The translations under genes and the position numbers were made by a program. Of a stretch of 6,773 nt of DNA, positions 6,231 through 6,773 are shown one piece after another (positions within the stretch are counted from its first letter, which is position 1; each line of letters opens with the position of its first letter). Where the stretch lies: assembly GCA_947065955.1 (NCBI GenBank), contig CAMSXY010000069.1, positions 1-6,773 of the forward strand. The letters run 5' to 3'. Below the pieces are notes generated by a model. The model did not search any database and was not told the origin of the DNA. It saw only the letters and a program-made list of their open reading frames with translations. This stretch comes from an uncultured Caryophanales bacterium. GTDB taxonomy: Bacteria; Bacillota_I; Bacilli_A; RF39; UBA660.

Positions 6231-6751
6231 CTAACTATAATTTCTATCTATATCTTTATAAGCATTTAGATTAACATCCCATTTTGGAGGATAGAAAAAA
6301 TCAATTTTATCTTTCTTAACATACTTTTTCTTTATTCTAACTCTATTACTCTTTAGTTCTGGAAATTTAGCTCTACAATACTTATCGATTTCACAAAACA
6401 AACCTTGACAATCTATATATTGTAGTTTTCTTTCACCTAATTTTTTAAATTTAATACCAAGTCTTTTGAATTCCTCCTCTTGATGTTCATACATCCATTT
6501 TATTATATCCTCTTTACGCATATTACCAATTTCATAAAAACATTTTTTAATCCCTCTTATAGAACCTGGACCAACTACAGTAAATTCCGTTTCCGTAAAA
6601 TTTGTAACTTCACTATAATTTATATCAGTAACTAATTGATAAGCCATAAAATTACCAATTAACGGATATTTTTTTAAATGATTAAATGCTGCTTCCATAT
6701 TTTTAGAATTCATGATTTTTTCTGAAATATTATCTTCTATAAACATTTTTT
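6231..6751 (-). CDS. HMUDK_hel-like protein, probably 5'-truncated by contig end
   Basis: I recognise the conserved blocks of the helical domain described with 5-hydroxymethyl-dU DNA kinases and putative thymine-hypermodification enzymes (HMUDK_hel, or alpha-glutamyl/putrescinyl-thymine pyrophosphorylase group). Counting from the ATG at 6746 they are IGNFMAYQLVTDINYS (30-45), VVGPGSIRGI (57-66) and CQGLFCEIDKYCR (113-125). In phages these proteins act on, or are predicted to act on, modified pyrimidines in DNA; here the activity is inference only. The frame is open to the last genomic base (6751), and only five bases precede the ATG, too few to show a ribosome binding site. Relatives I recall have an additional N-terminal region, so the gene is probably cut by the contig end. 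The C-terminus (after 145) is basic and then ends in FYPPKWDVN. Hand count: 7 of 8 Arg codons are AGA, against 1 of 13 in sufS. The family assignment was made from memory of motifs. Confidence 0.65.
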
Positions 6752-6773
6752 AGATCGGAAGAGCACACTTCTG
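6752..6773 (+). other. Illumina read-through adapter remnant (non-genomic)
   Basis: The last 22 bases begin AGATCGGAAGAGCACAC and match the standard Illumina read-2 side adapter, with one difference (T instead of G at 6769). Genomic sequence ends at 6751. The mismatch fits a sequencing error near a read end. Confidence 0.97.

Noticed and set aside
6221..6239. Inverted repeat TATAGTT/AACTATA as a terminator or attachment site
   Set aside because: It has only seven A/T-rich pairs, no U-tract on either strand and no second copy in the window; chance is likely.
6227..6241. TTGACT followed by TATAAT as a plus-strand promoter
   Set aside because: The two boxes are only three bases apart, incompatible with a sigma-70-type promoter, and no plus-strand gene follows.
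5686..6751. HIT hydrolase and the HMUDK_hel-like protein as one nucleotide-modification system
   Set aside because: They are convergent, separated by a strong terminator, and the HIT protein looks like a standard housekeeping member with its own promoter.
1..6773. CRISPR array, tRNA, rRNA, insertion sequence or replication origin
   Set aside because: No spaced long repeats, cloverleaf sequence, transposase motif, terminal inverted repeats or iteron-like arrays were seen on either strand.

Overview
This is a short, AT-rich contig from a low-GC Gram-positive-type bacterium. TGG is used for Trp, TGA is used as a stop, Shine-Dalgarno sites are strong (GGAGG/AGGAG), and there is a SufC/SufD/SufS iron-sulfur set and a Firmicutes-type MBOAT/DHHW O-acetylation operon. 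I infer Bacillota, perhaps a gut Bacilli/Erysipelotrichia-like lineage; the class-level guess is weak. Both extreme ends are Illumina adapter sequence (1-44 and 6752-6773), not genome, so the first and last genes are cut by the assembly and not by biology.

Layout. On the minus strand, read right to left from 2713, is a four-gene operon with a good promoter (TTGTTT-17-TATACT). It encodes an unrecognised 133-aa protein, a DUF4358-like lipoprotein, a complete MBOAT O-acyltransferase and the first 114 aa of a DHHW/AlgJ-like protein. The genes overlap or nearly touch, and the last three form a typical cell-surface polysaccharide O-acetylation module: acyl transfer across the membrane plus extracytoplasmic partners. 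Upstream, also on the minus strand, a compact sufC-sufD-sufS operon (5523 to 2762) ends in a hairpin terminator abutting the sufS stop codon. No sufB or sufU is present in this operon, and its SufD is unusually short.

An intergenic region of about 190 bp separates sufC from a divergent plus-strand HIT-family nucleotide hydrolase gene. It carries two TATAAT boxes, a hairpin and short direct repeats. The HIT gene ends in a near-perfect hairpin terminator. After about 130 bp without a gene, the right edge holds the C-terminal part of a minus-strand protein resembling the helical domain associated with 5-hydroxymethyl-dU DNA kinases and thymine hypermodification (HMUDK_hel-like). Its arginine codons differ from those of its neighbours. 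This is the most unusual gene in the window and may mark the edge of a phage-derived or other accessory segment, but the contig stops there, so no complete new system can be demonstrated.
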